Assembly (NCBI GenBank): GCA_964420365.1
Contig: CAYQTA010000001.1
Span: 1 to 43,122, forward strand
DNA: 43,122 bases
Reading direction: 5' to 3'
Source of the DNA: JAMOQA01 sp964420365
GTDB taxonomy: Bacteria; Acidobacteriota; Polarisedimenticolia; J045
Part shown: piece after piece, positions 31,280 through 39,388 of the stretch
How the letters are laid out: the number at the start of each line of letters is the position of its first letter
Position numbering within the stretch: the stretch's first letter is position 1
Notes under the pieces: model-generated
The model's database searches: none
Told to the model about the DNA's origin: nothing
Seen by the model: only the letters and a program-made list of their open reading frames with translations
Position numbers and translations under genes: made by a program

Positions 31280-31870
31280 GTGCTGGACGAGATCCGCGTG
31301 ATCGGGTTCGACCTGATGGACACGGTCCTCGCCGACCCGTTCGTGCCGGCGATCGAGGAGGTGACCGGGCTCCCGGTGGAGGAGGTCTACCGGGGGATGG
31401 ACCGGGAAGCGTGGGGCGCCCTCGAGCTCGGCGAGATCTACGACGACGAGTGGGGAAGGCGGTTCTGGAAGCCGGGAAGCGGCCGCGGGCCGCTCGACCC
31501 GGCGGCGTTCCGGGCGGCTGCCGACCGGCGATACCGGTTCCTCCCGGGAATGGAGGAACTGCTCGGGGAGCTGGCTTCCCGCCTGCCCCTGCACGTCATG
31601 TCGAACTACCCGCGGTGGTACCTCGATCTCGAGCGCCGGTTCCGGCTCGATCGGTTCTTCTCCGGGCACCACCTGTCCTGGGAGGTGGGGGCGCGCAAGC
31701 CCGACCCGGCCTACTACGAGGCCGTGCTCGCCCGGATCGGCGTCGAGCCGGGGCAGCTCCTGTTCGTCGACGACCGGGAGAAGAACCTCTCCGCGGCACG
31801 CGGGCTCGGCATACGGACCATGCGGTTCACGGACGCCGTTTCCCTGCGCGCCGTTCTTCTCGGCGAGTGA
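31280..31870 (+). CDS. HAD-superfamily hydrolase with altered motif I
   Basis: 196 residues, HAD subfamily IA. Motif I is FDLMDTV: nucleophile D11 is present, but position +2 is M13 and not the usual general-acid Asp (a D follows at +3). Motif II is MSNYP (S in VMSNYPRW). Motif III is K in GARKPDP. Motif IV is FVDDREKNL. A plain phosphatase role is therefore doubtful; the related FDVMGT group in plants and bacteria shows a similar change. The GTG at 31280 follows GGGGAG. A CATAAT box at 31248-31253 may serve both divergent genes. Confidence 0.82.
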   Translation: MLDEIRVIGFDLMDTVLADPFVPAIEEVTGLPVEEVYRGMDREAWGALELGEIYDDEWGRRFWKPGSGRGPLDPAAFRAAADRRYRFLPGMEELLGELASRLPLHVMSNYPRWYLDLERRFRLDRFFSGHHLSWEVGARKPDPAYYEAVLARIGVEPGQLLFVDDREKNLSAARGLGIRTMRFTDAVSLRAVLLGE

Positions 31871-31874
31871 CGAC

Positions 31875-31916
31875 GCGGCGCGTCGCGCCGCCCGGGTCGC
31901 CTGCCGGCGACCCCTA
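31875..31916. repeat. REP-like element D
   Basis: Same layout as elements A and C at 12144 and 12285: GCGGCGC-N3-GCGCCGC, CCGGG, then a hairpin GTCGCC-TGCC-GGCGAC leading into CCCCTAC. Relative to C, both sides of the second hairpin change together (GCC/GGC to GTC/GAC), a covariation that keeps pairing. A degenerate partial copy lies at 31928-31951. Confidence 0.72.
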
Positions 31917-31934
31917 CAAAGGCCCTCTCGCCTT

Positions 31935-31972
31935 GCGGCGACCCCTGCGAGAGACCCGTCGCCGTGGTCTTT
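31935..31972 (+). terminator. Possible terminator of the HAD gene
   Basis: A stem of about 8 bp (GCGGCGAC with GTCGCCGT, one G-T) around a 15-nt loop leads into GGTCTTTTCT. It lies between the convergent HAD gene and the secretin gene. A further 8-bp palindrome (31978-31997) follows. Confidence 0.5.
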
Positions 31973-32005
31973 TCTGGGGGCGGCCGGCAGGCCGCCCGCC
32001 GTTCC

Positions 32006-33523
32006 CTAGGGGACGCGCCCGTGGAGGATCCCGCGGACCGGGCCGGGCGTGAACGGGCGGCGCAGCCTCTCGAGGTCGCCGAGGCCCTTTTCGACCGCGC
32101 GCCGCTGCCATTCCGCGTCGGCAACCACCGGGGTGATGACGATCACCAGCTCCGTCCGCTCGGCGGACTGGGAGAGGTTGCGGAACGCGGCCCCCACGCC
32201 GGGAGCGCGCCCGAGCCCCGGGACCTCGCGCCGCTGCTCGTGGAACCGGTTGCGGATCAGGCCGGCCAGGACGACCGACTGGCCGTGGGTCGCGCGGACG
32301 GTCGTCGTCACCTCGCGCACGTCGAGGATCGGGTTCGGCGGCAGGTTCGGCAGGGCCGGCGTCCAGCCGGTCAGCTCGGTCACCTTGGGATGGAGGAGGA
32401 GCGTCACCTCTCCCGTGGAGGCGACGATCGGCGTCACCTCGAGCACGACGCCGGCCTCCCGGAACTCCACCTGGATCGACTGGATCGGTTCCTGCCCGAC
32501 GGCGCTGAAATCGGACGTGTAGTACGGGATCTCCTCGGTGATCGCGATCCGGGCGGGAACGCGGTTCAGCGTGGTCAGCCGGGGGGCGGAGAGCACCTCG
32601 AGCTGGCCCCGGTCCCGCAGGGCCCTGAAGAGGGCCGACAGCTTGTGGGAGTCGATCGCGAAGGTGACGACCCCCTCGTCCTGGACGAGTCGCGTCGCGA
32701 TCCTGCCGGTGACCCGGCTGCCCGAGATCGTCGCCAGCAGGTCCGGCGCCGACCAGTCGATCCCGTAGGAGAGACCGTCGTCCAGGGCGACCTCGAGGAT
32801 CGACGCCTCGATCGTCACCTGGCGTCGACGGGGAGCGATCGTCTCCTCGAGGACCTTTCGGACCCGCTCGATCCGGGCCGGCGCGTCACGGACGATCAGC
32901 AGGGAGCCCTCGGGGTCGAGATGGATCTCCCCGCGCGGGGAGAGCACCAGGCGCACCGCCTCGTCGATCGTCTTCCAGGTCGTCGAGCTCGGTCCTCCCG
33001 TGCTCGCTCCCTCGCCTCCCGTGCCGCCCAGGTCCGGCAGCGAGAGGTGAAACGCGACGGTGGCGAGGGGGGCCGGCACGACGCGGACCAGGTTTCCCTC
33101 CGCACGGACCCCGAGTCCCCGGTCCCCGAGAAGCACCCGGAGGATCCGCGGGATCGGCGCCTCGTGAAACGAGGCCGAGACCCGGGCCTCGATCCCCGGC
33201 GCGAGCACGAGGCTGCGCCCGGAAGCCTCGGACAGGACCCGCAGGACCTCCTCCAGGGGGGCGTCCTCCACGTTCAGGGTGACCGGGGGGGCACCGGCGA
33301 AGAGCTTCTCGAGGTCCGCCAGGCCGTCCTCCCCGGGGTCGAGGACCGTCGTCTCGAGCGAGGGGAGGGCCGGCGTTTCCACGCGCACCTGCGGGGCGGG
33401 CATCCCGGCCGGGACCTCCGCCAACGGGCGAGCGGGCCCCCGCGCCGTGCCCGAGGCGCACGCACCGAGAAGCATGGCCAGGCCCATCGCGAGCGGGGCG
33501 AACGCTGCGTTCCGGCAATCCAT
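32006..33523 (-). CDS. Lipoprotein secretin (GspD/PilQ/MshL-like)
   Basis: 505 residues. It has a lipoprotein signal with lipobox LLGAC (lipidated C22). An N0/STN-like domain (about 75-150, VEDAPLEEVLRVLSEASG) and an N1 domain (about 155-235) precede the C-terminal secretin core (about 240-490). Core motifs include VPARIAITEEIPYYT, VVLEVTPIVA, ATHGQSVVLAGLI and ERTELVIVITPVV. It forms the outer-membrane pore of the machine encoded upstream. A lipidated secretin recalls MshL more than GspD. The ATG at 33523 has AGGAGG and overlaps the previous stop by one base. It is the last gene of the operon. Confidence 0.93.
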   Translation of the reverse strand: MDCRNAAFAPLAMGLAMLLGACASGTARGPARPLAEVPAGMPAPQVRVETPALPSLETTVLDPGEDGLADLEKLFAGAPPVTLNVEDAPLEEVLRVLSEASGRSLVLAPGIEARVSASFHEAPIPRILRVLLGDRGLGVRAEGNLVRVVPAPLATVAFHLSLPDLGGTGGEGASTGGPSSTTWKTIDEAVRLVLSPRGEIHLDPEGSLLIVRDAPARIERVRKVLEETIAPRRRQVTIEASILEVALDDGLSYGIDWSAPDLLATISGSRVTGRIATRLVQDEGVVTFAIDSHKLSALFRALRDRGQLEVLSAPRLTTLNRVPARIAITEEIPYYTSDFSAVGQEPIQSIQVEFREAGVVLEVTPIVASTGEVTLLLHPKVTELTGWTPALPNLPPNPILDVREVTTTVRATHGQSVVLAGLIRNRFHEQRREVPGLGRAPGVGAAFRNLSQSAERTELVIVITPVVADAEWQRRAVEKGLGDLERLRRPFTPGPVRGILHGRVP

Positions 33524-34170
33524 CAGGGAACCTCCTGCGGGACCGGCGGCGCCGGCGCGGTGGATGGGACCGTGGCGGAGGCGGGAACCGGCTGGGTCGC
33601 CGCGGTGCCGGCGGCGGCGTCCGGGAGGGGTCGAGAAGACCCGCCGAGGGGCAGGTCGCGGATCTCCCCCGGCCGGTCGACCCGGGCGAGCCGGACCAGG
33701 TCCGGGTGGATCTCCCGCACGACCCAGGGGCCGACCCGGTCTCCCTCCCGGACGAGGCGGTCCCCGAGCAGCGCGAGCGCCCCTTCCGGGCGCCAGAGGA
33801 TCACGGGAACGCGCTCGGGAAGGGAAGACGCCATCGCGGCGGTTGCGGCGCCGCGCCGAACCATCAGGCCCGGGCGAAACCGGCCTCTGCGCGGCGACCG
33901 CGGACGGGGCAGGGGCCACGTGGAAGGATCGTGCCACGGGACGGCCGCCTCCCGGGGAGCGGGCGCGGCTGTCGCGCCGGGCAGCAGGTCTGCCAGGCGA
34001 AACCCGCCAGCGTTCCCCGGCGCCGCTTCGTCGAGCGCCTCCACGGGCGCGGCGTCGTCGAGCGCCTCCACGGGCGCGGCGGCCCGGCCACTGCCCAGGA
34101 AGAACCAGGCGTCGAACAGCAGCACGGCCACCGCCAGGCCGACCAGCGTGATCACCTTGCCGCGGCTCAT
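33523..34170 (-). CDS. GspC/PilP-like inner-membrane linker
   Basis: 215 residues. One N-terminal TM segment (about 8-26, ITLVGLAVAVLLFDAWFFL) is followed by a Pro/Ala-rich linker and a small homology-region-like domain (about 120-180: VILWRPEGALALLGDRLVREGDRVGPWVVREI). This is the fold that contacts the secretin N0 domain in GspC and PilP. The linker contains a tandem duplicated octapeptide (PVEALDDAA / PVEALDEAA). The C-terminal tail is low-complexity Pro/Ala/Thr. Starts and stops overlap both neighbours. Confidence 0.75.
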   Translation of the reverse strand: MSRGKVITLVGLAVAVLLFDAWFFLGSGRAAAPVEALDDAAPVEALDEAAPGNAGGFRLADLLPGATAAPAPREAAVPWHDPSTWPLPRPRSPRRGRFRPGLMVRRGAATAAMASSLPERVPVILWRPEGALALLGDRLVREGDRVGPWVVREIHPDLVRLARVDRPGEIRDLPLGGSSRPLPDAAAGTAATQPVPASATVPSTAPAPPVPQEVP

Positions 34171-34859
34171 CTCGTCACCTCCGCGGGAGCGGGTGGCGCG
34201 CCGGCGGGTGCCAGCCCGGCGAGGGTCTCCCCGAGACCGGTGGGGAGATCGTCCGGCGGAACCCGGTCGAGGGCGACCACGCGGGGAGACTCGACCGGAA
34301 GGGCGGTCACCAGGTGGACGTACGCCTCGAAGGAGGGCCCGTCGGGACCGGCCCGCACGACGATCCGGTCGAGGCGGAGCGGCGGGTCCACGGCGGCGAG
34401 GGCCCGGACGAACGAGACCACCTGGCCGTAGGTACCGCCTCCCTCGACCCGGGCCCGCATCGCCCGGTACGGCGCCGGCGGTTCCCCGCGACCGGTCCTG
34501 TCGTCCGATCCGTCGCGTTCCTCCTTCCTGCCGGCGTCCACGGGGACCGGCGCGGCGGGATCGGTGAGCGGTACGACGCCGAGGGTCACGTACCGGAACC
34601 GGTCGAGTCGACTCGCCGCCGCGGCCTCGTGCAGCCCCGCGACCAGGTGCGCCCACGTGGCGAAGGGAGCCCGGACGAGCACCCGGTCGCGGTGCCGCTC
34701 CGCCTGGCCGAGGCGCACCCGGATCTCCTCCCGCACCGTCGCGAGTTCCCGCTGCAGGCGAGCGCGCTCGCGGGTCTCCCGGAACGCCACCGCCCCGAGG
34801 GCGATGGAGCCGACGGCGGCGAGGACCAGCCAGGCGGCCAGGAGACGCGGGCGGTTCAT
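34167..34859 (-). CDS. GspM/PilO-like inner-membrane assembly protein
   Basis: 230 residues. One TM segment (about 7-26) is followed by a coiled coil (about 27-60, RETRERARLQRELATVREEIRV) and a ferredoxin-like periplasmic domain with a charged insertion (about 108-128). This is the standard PilO/GspM plan: it dimerises with the GspL/PilN protein and helps build the inner-membrane platform. The segment GGGTYGQVVSFVRALAAVDPPLRLDRI resembles the PilO core. It overlaps both neighbours by 4 bp. Confidence 0.8.
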   Translation of the reverse strand: MNRPRLLAAWLVLAAVGSIALGAVAFRETRERARLQRELATVREEIRVRLGQAERHRDRVLVRAPFATWAHLVAGLHEAAAASRLDRFRYVTLGVVPLTDPAAPVPVDAGRKEERDGSDDRTGRGEPPAPYRAMRARVEGGGTYGQVVSFVRALAAVDPPLRLDRIVVRAGPDGPSFEAYVHLVTALPVESPRVVALDRVPPDDLPTGLGETLAGLAPAGAPPAPAEVTR

Positions 34860-36340
34860 CGGCCCTCCTTCCCGTGGTTCCCGGCCTCCGCGTCCCCGGC
34901 AGGACGGTCGTCCACCGTCCCCTCGAGGGCGTAGCGGACCTGCTCGCCGCGACGGGCCGCGGGATCCGTCGCCGCCGCAAGGCGGGGGATCCCCCGGGCG
35001 TAGGCGCTCGCGAGGATGCCCTCGTGGAGCCCGGCGAGGAGAAGCCCGGTGGCCCGCGTGTCCCGTCCGCCGGCGGTCCCGACGATACCGACGACCGGTC
35101 CGTCCCCCGTGATCACCAGCTCCAGCTCGTCGTAGTCGATGCCGGGACGCGCGAGGATGCCGATCTCGGAGAGCACGCCCGACCAGTCCGGGGCCCGGGG
35201 CGGGTGGACCTGCACGACCGGTTTCCCGGAATCGCCGGGAGGCTCGGGCAGGGAGGCGAGGCGGGCGCGCTCGATGGCGAGCTCCTCGCGAAGCGTGGCC
35301 GTCGTCCCCGCTCCGTGCCAGGCGAGCCCCGCGCTGAGCACCACCGCGGCGGCCGCCGCCCCCGCGAGGGCCCGGTCCCGCAGGACCCGGCGCCGCGTCG
35401 CCACGGTCGCCGGCGGAACGATGCCGAGTCCGTCCCCGGGGGACGACGATGCCGCGCGGACGGCGAGTGCCAGGCGCGGCCCGGTGCCGGGGTCGAGGTC
35501 ATCCTTCTCGCGGGCAACCAGGCCCCACGCATCGACGAGCCGGATGCGGACCTCCAGCTCCCGGAGCGGCGGCGCGATCTGCTCGTGGAGCGGCGTCAGT
35601 TCCTCCGGGTCACCGCACAGGACCAGTTCCTTCACGCCGCCCCGGTCGTGGTGCTGCCGGTAATAAAGGATCGAGCGCTCGATCTCCTGGAAGTCCGCGA
35701 GCCGGCGCTCGATCCGCGCGAGCTGGTCGTCCCCGTCCGGGTCCCGGCGGGGGATCTCCCGCACGAGGACGATCTCGTCCCCCTTGAGGAACGTCAGCAC
35801 CGTCCGCGTTCCCCCGGCGTCGACCCAGAGGAGCCCCCCGCCCCGTTCCGCCGCGGGGCGGGGATCCTCCGCGAGCACGGCGGCCGCCGGGGTCCGGATC
35901 CACGCGACCGGGCAGCCCGAGGCCGCCAGCTGGGCGCACCAGGTCTCGACCGGGTCCCGCGGGAGGGCGAGGAGGTCCACGACCAGGGCCCCGTTTTCCT
36001 CCCGCCGCGCGCGTCGGCCGACGAGGAAGGTCGCCGGCGGTTCCTCGAGGACCTGGGCCAGGTGCAGGTCCAGCGCCTCGTCGAGCTCGGCACGGCGCAT
36101 CGGCGGGAAGCGGAGACGCAGGTGATGCCCGTGGATCCCGAGCAGGACGAGGTGGGCGGGCCCCTTCGCCCCGAGCCTCCCGAGCACCTCGGCGAGGGCG
36201 GTCGGGACCTCTTCGAGACCGGTGATCCGCTGCTCGGCCACGTCCCCGAGGCGGAACGGTGCCCGGCGCCCGAGCAGCGCCACGGCGCGCACCGCCTCCG
36301 GGCCGATCTCGATCCCGATCCTCGCTCGTCTCCGGGACAC
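34856..36340 (-). CDS. GspL-like protein (PilM actin-like domain fused to PilN-like domain)
   Basis: 494 residues. The cytoplasmic actin-like half (1-310) starts IGIEIGPEAVRAVAL and has the VDAGGTRTVL phosphate-type motif (173-182). A TM segment (about 325-342) is followed by a coiled coil and a periplasmic domain. In type IV pili these are separate PilM and PilN proteins; here they are one chain, as in GspL. It should link the GspE ATPase to the periplasmic GspM/PilO. The GTG start at 36340 has a GAGGAGGAGG site. The order L-M-C-D in the operon supports this role. Confidence 0.85.
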   Translation of the reverse strand: MSRRRARIGIEIGPEAVRAVALLGRRAPFRLGDVAEQRITGLEEVPTALAEVLGRLGAKGPAHLVLLGIHGHHLRLRFPPMRRAELDEALDLHLAQVLEEPPATFLVGRRARREENGALVVDLLALPRDPVETWCAQLAASGCPVAWIRTPAAAVLAEDPRPAAERGGGLLWVDAGGTRTVLTFLKGDEIVLVREIPRRDPDGDDQLARIERRLADFQEIERSILYYRQHHDRGGVKELVLCGDPEELTPLHEQIAPPLRELEVRIRLVDAWGLVAREKDDLDPGTGPRLALAVRAASSSPGDGLGIVPPATVATRRRVLRDRALAGAAAAAVVLSAGLAWHGAGTTATLREELAIERARLASLPEPPGDSGKPVVQVHPPRAPDWSGVLSEIGILARPGIDYDELELVITGDGPVVGIVGTAGGRDTRATGLLLAGLHEGILASAYARGIPRLAAATDPAARRGEQVRYALEGTVDDRPAGDAEAGNHGKEGR

Positions 36341-36367
36341 CCGTCCTCCTCCTCTTCCCTTATCGGC

Positions 36368-37030
36368 TCACAACCCCGGGGCATGAACGTCGTCGGACGT
36401 TCCCGGCACCCCGTCCGGTCCCGCGGAGTAGAACGTCTCCCGGGCGGGGTCGACCCGGTAGGCGTTCCCCCAGGGATCGGTCCCGTAGTCCGCGCCGAGC
36501 GTCCCGGGGACGAGGTCGTCCACCGACGAGGGGTACCTGCCGTGGACCTCCCGCCAGTCCTCGGCCGCGTCGTTCAAGCGGGCGATCTCCTCCCGCGCGC
36601 GCGCCACCCACTCGGCGACCACGGGGGCAGCGGTGACGTCGAGGGCCAGGTCCGGGAACCCGGGGGGGACGATCCGGCAGCTCGTCCGGCCCCCGGTGTA
36701 GACGAACCGATTGCCTCGTGCGTCCTCGAGGGGGTCTTCTCCGGTCCCGCCCGGCGAGACGTAGGGGCCGTTCCAGGCGCCGGTGCCCGGGTCCTCGAGG
36801 AGGGCGTCGAGGCCCTCGTCGTCGGTAGGGAACCGGCCGTGGTCCCGGTAGAAGGCGAGCAGCCCTTCCTCGAGCCGGGCGAGACGCGCCCGGGTCGTCT
36901 TCTCCTCGGAGAGCTCGATCATCCGCAGTACCGCCGGAATCGCGGCGGCCGCGAGGATCGCCGCGATCGCCACGGAGACCACGGCCTCCGTCAGCGTGAA
37001 CCCGCGTGCCACTGTCCCGCGTCCCGTCAT
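36368..37030 (-). CDS. Pseudopilin with two GspG-like head units (third of three)
   Basis: 220 residues. Prepilin peptidase site G10|FTLTE keeps E5, and a hydrophobic stalk helix spans about 11-40. Head unit 1 (52-112) has FYRDHGRFPT, DEGLDALLEDPG, WNGPY and DARGNRFVY. Head unit 2 (149-216) repeats the plan with WREVHGRYPSS, TDPWGNAY and SAGPDGVPGTSDDV. The last is the calcium-binding loop of GspG, seen only in unit 2. GspG proteins are usually about 140 residues with one head. It overlaps its upstream neighbour by 4 bp. Confidence 0.85.
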   Translation of the reverse strand: MTGRGTVARGFTLTEAVVSVAIAAILAAAAIPAVLRMIELSEEKTTRARLARLEEGLLAFYRDHGRFPTDDEGLDALLEDPGTGAWNGPYVSPGGTGEDPLEDARGNRFVYTGGRTSCRIVPPGFPDLALDVTAAPVVAEWVARAREEIARLNDAAEDWREVHGRYPSSVDDLVPGTLGADYGTDPWGNAYRVDPARETFYSAGPDGVPGTSDDVHAPGL

Positions 37031-37917
37031 CGGTCCATCCCGATCCCGAGCGCCCGGTACCTGTGGTAGAGGGCGAGTCCCTGCAGCGTGGCGGAACGCT
37101 CCGCCCCGGCGGGGGTGCCGTCCCGGGCGGCCCTCGCTTCGCCGAGGTAGCGCCGGTAGAGGGTCATGTGCTCCGCGGCCGCGGCGGCCCGCTCGGCCGG
37201 GTCGGTCGGGACGAAGAGCGGGGGAGTCGGGATCCCACCGCCGGTCCCCGTCGCCGCCCCGGTGGCGCCGAGGGGGACCGCAACGTCGTCCGCCGTCCCG
37301 CTGGTCCCGTCCGGTCCCGCGCTGCGGATCTCGCCGGCATCCGGGTCGATCGCGTAGGGGCGCCCCCACGGGTCGAGCGCGTAGTCCTCGCCGAGCCGGG
37401 ATGGAACGAGGTCGCCGACCGAGTCGGGCAGGCCCCCGTAGTCGTCCCGGTACGCCAGGGCCGCTTCCTTCAGCTTCGCCAGTTCCCGCAGGGCGATGCC
37501 CTGGAAGACCAGGTCGACCGGCGCCGGGTCGACCGTCCGTGAGACGCCGGGGAAGGCCGGGCTGCCGATCACGCCCGCTCTGCCGGAGCGTCGCCAGGTG
37601 AGCTCGTTTCCGCGGGGATCCGCGAGAACGAGCTCGCGGTCCGCCCCCGGCAGGTACGGCCCGCGCCAGCTTCCCGTGCCCGGGTCCGCGAGGAGCGCGG
37701 CGAGTCCCTCGTCCTCGGTCGGCAGCCGGCCGTGGTCCCGGTAGAACGCGAGCAGGCCATCCTCGAGCACCGTCATCCGGTGCTCGAGCTCGCGCCGCTC
37801 ACCGAGCTCCAGCACGCGCAGCGCCAGCGGCATCGCCGCCGCCGCCAGCATCGCCGCGGCGGCGACGAAGACCATCGCCTGGAGGAGGGAGATTCCCCGC
37901 TCGTCCCGGTGCCGCAC
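37027..37917 (-). CDS. Pseudopilin with two GspG-like head units and Gln at position 5 (second of three)
   Basis: 296 residues. The processing site G8|ISLLQ has Gln, not Glu, at mature position 5, as in some minor pseudopilins such as GspK-like subunits (which have other residues there). Head unit 1 (about 51-108) has FYRDHGRLPTEDEGL, WRGPYL and DPRGNELTW. Head unit 2 (about 150-215) has YRDDYGGLPDS, LDPWGRPY and SAGPDGTSGTADDV. A further C-terminal extension of about 80 residues is helical and unrecognised. The GTG start at 37917 follows GGGGGGA. Confidence 0.82.
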   Translation of the reverse strand: MRHRDERGISLLQAMVFVAAAAMLAAAAMPLALRVLELGERRELEHRMTVLEDGLLAFYRDHGRLPTEDEGLAALLADPGTGSWRGPYLPGADRELVLADPRGNELTWRRSGRAGVIGSPAFPGVSRTVDPAPVDLVFQGIALRELAKLKEAALAYRDDYGGLPDSVGDLVPSRLGEDYALDPWGRPYAIDPDAGEIRSAGPDGTSGTADDVAVPLGATGAATGTGGGIPTPPLFVPTDPAERAAAAAEHMTLYRRYLGEARAARDGTPAGAERSATLQGLALYHRYRALGIGMDR

Positions 37918-37920
37918 GGC

Positions 37921-38826
37921 TCATCCCCCCATTGCCTTGCGGCGGCGCAACCCGCTCCAGCGGAGGACGTGGTAGACGGCCCGGCCCAGGTGGTCGTACC
38001 GCTCCTCCCACGTGGCCGACGCATCCCGACGCGCCGCCACGTAGGCCCGGAACTCCCGGAACGCCGCGGCCCGTTCCGCGGCGATCGCCGCGTCCAGCTC
38101 GTCCGCCGGGGTGACGTCGCTCCTCCCCCCGCCCGCCGGCGGGGGCTCCGCTTCCGGGACGGCATCCGCTGTCCATCCCGGCGGGTAGACGTCATCCGCG
38201 GTCCCCGCCACCCCGTCCGGCCCCACCGACCAGGGGACCTGGTGTGCCGTGTCCAGCCGGTAGGCGTGGCCCCAGGGATCCCGGAGCAGGTCGTCCCCGA
38301 GCAGTCCCGCGAGGTCGCCGGGCGAGGAGGGCCAGCGCCCGTGGACCTCGCGCCAACGTTCGGCGGCCGCGGCGACGAACACGAGTTCCATCTCCGCCCG
38401 GGCCACGCGCTCGAAGGCGGCCTCTCCGGGCAGGACCGTGCGGGCAAGGGCGGGGAACCCGGGGGGAGTCACCCTCGCGCCCCCGCCGGAAGGAACGTAG
38501 CCGAAGCGCTCGCCCCGCGGGTCCGTGAGGGGATCCTCGCCGGGAGCGGGCGCCCGGAGGTAGGGGCCCCTCCACGCCCCCGTCCCCGGGTCCTCGAGCA
38601 GTGCGTCGAGACCTTCCTCGCCCGTGGGGAAACGCCCGTGATCCCGCCAGAAGGCCCGGAGCCCCGCCTCGATCGCGTCGAGGCGGGCGCGGCACGTCCT
38701 CTCCTCGCGCTGTTCCACGAGCCGGAGAACCCCGGGAATCGAGGCGGTGGCCAGCACGACGAGGATCGCCACCGAGGCGACCGTCTCGAGGAGGCTCGCG
38801 CCCCGTTCCGCGCCGCCGCCTTTCAC
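37921..38826 (-). CDS. Pseudopilin with two GspG-like head units (first of three)
   Basis: 301 residues. The processing site G9|ASLLE keeps E5. Head unit 1 (about 52-112) has FWRDHGRFPTGEEGL, WRGPYL and DPRGERFGY. Head unit 2 (about 155-218) has WREVHGRWPSS, RDPWGHAY and SVGPDGVAGTADDV. An extra C-terminal helical region (220-301) is rich in Ala/Arg. The GTG start at 38826 follows GGAGG and overlaps the preceding gene's stop by 4 bp (GTGA). Sequence likeness to the next two genes suggests they arose by tandem duplication. Confidence 0.84.
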   Translation of the reverse strand: MKGGGAERGASLLETVASVAILVVLATASIPGVLRLVEQREERTCRARLDAIEAGLRAFWRDHGRFPTGEEGLDALLEDPGTGAWRGPYLRAPAPGEDPLTDPRGERFGYVPSGGGARVTPPGFPALARTVLPGEAAFERVARAEMELVFVAAAAERWREVHGRWPSSPGDLAGLLGDDLLRDPWGHAYRLDTAHQVPWSVGPDGVAGTADDVYPPGWTADAVPEAEPPPAGGGRSDVTPADELDAAIAAERAAAFREFRAYVAARRDASATWEERYDHLGRAVYHVLRWSGLRRRKAMGG

Positions 38827-39383
38827 CGCAACCTCCACCCGACGTCGTCGCTGCCCGCCGGGATCGCGTCGTCTCCGTCGTCCGTCTCGAGGATCCCGTT
38901 CGGTCCCGCCGAGAGGATCCAGCCCCGAACGCCGCTGTCCCCGCGCATCCCGGCAACGGAGAGCACGTAGGCGTGGCCCCACGGGTCGACCGGGTCGTTG
39001 GGCAGGTACGGTCCCCGCCAGGCGGTGACGCCGGTCTCGGGGTAGTCCGCGCCCGGGGGATCGTTGTCGACCAGGTGCTGCGCCGTCCTTCCCGCGGGGC
39101 CCTGCCAGGATCCGAGCCCTCCCGGGGCCGTCCCCGCGGTCAGCAGGTAGCCGATCACCCCGGACGTCCCGCCGCTCCGGTCCGGGTAGCCCCGGACGTC
39201 CTGCCGGAACGCCTGCACCGCCTCGGCGATGGCGGCGATGTCCCGGAGCGCCCGGGCGCGGCGGGCCTTCGCAACCTGGTGGGCGACGAGCGGGGCGAGG
39301 GTGCCGGCGAGGATCGTGATCACCGCGAGGGTCACGACGATCTCGCTCAAGGTGTAGCCCCGCTGCCGCCGCCGCCCGCGCAT
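38823..39383 (-). CDS. Type II secretion-like pseudopilin (single head)
   Basis: 186 residues. Processing site G9|YTLSE has E5, and the hydrophobic stalk (IVVTLAVITILAGTLAPLVA) follows. The head has DIAAIAEAVQAFRQDVRGYPD, WRGPYL, VDPWGHAYVL and LSAGPNGILET, the last resembling the GspG calcium loop. A 70-residue insertion holds the middle of the head. It lies 5 bp after gspF and overlaps the next pseudopilin gene. Confidence 0.85.
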   Translation of the reverse strand: MRGRRRQRGYTLSEIVVTLAVITILAGTLAPLVAHQVAKARRARALRDIAAIAEAVQAFRQDVRGYPDRSGGTSGVIGYLLTAGTAPGGLGSWQGPAGRTAQHLVDNDPPGADYPETGVTAWRGPYLPNDPVDPWGHAYVLSVAGMRGDSGVRGWILSAGPNGILETDDGDDAIPAGSDDVGWRLR

Positions 39384-39388
39384 CCCCG

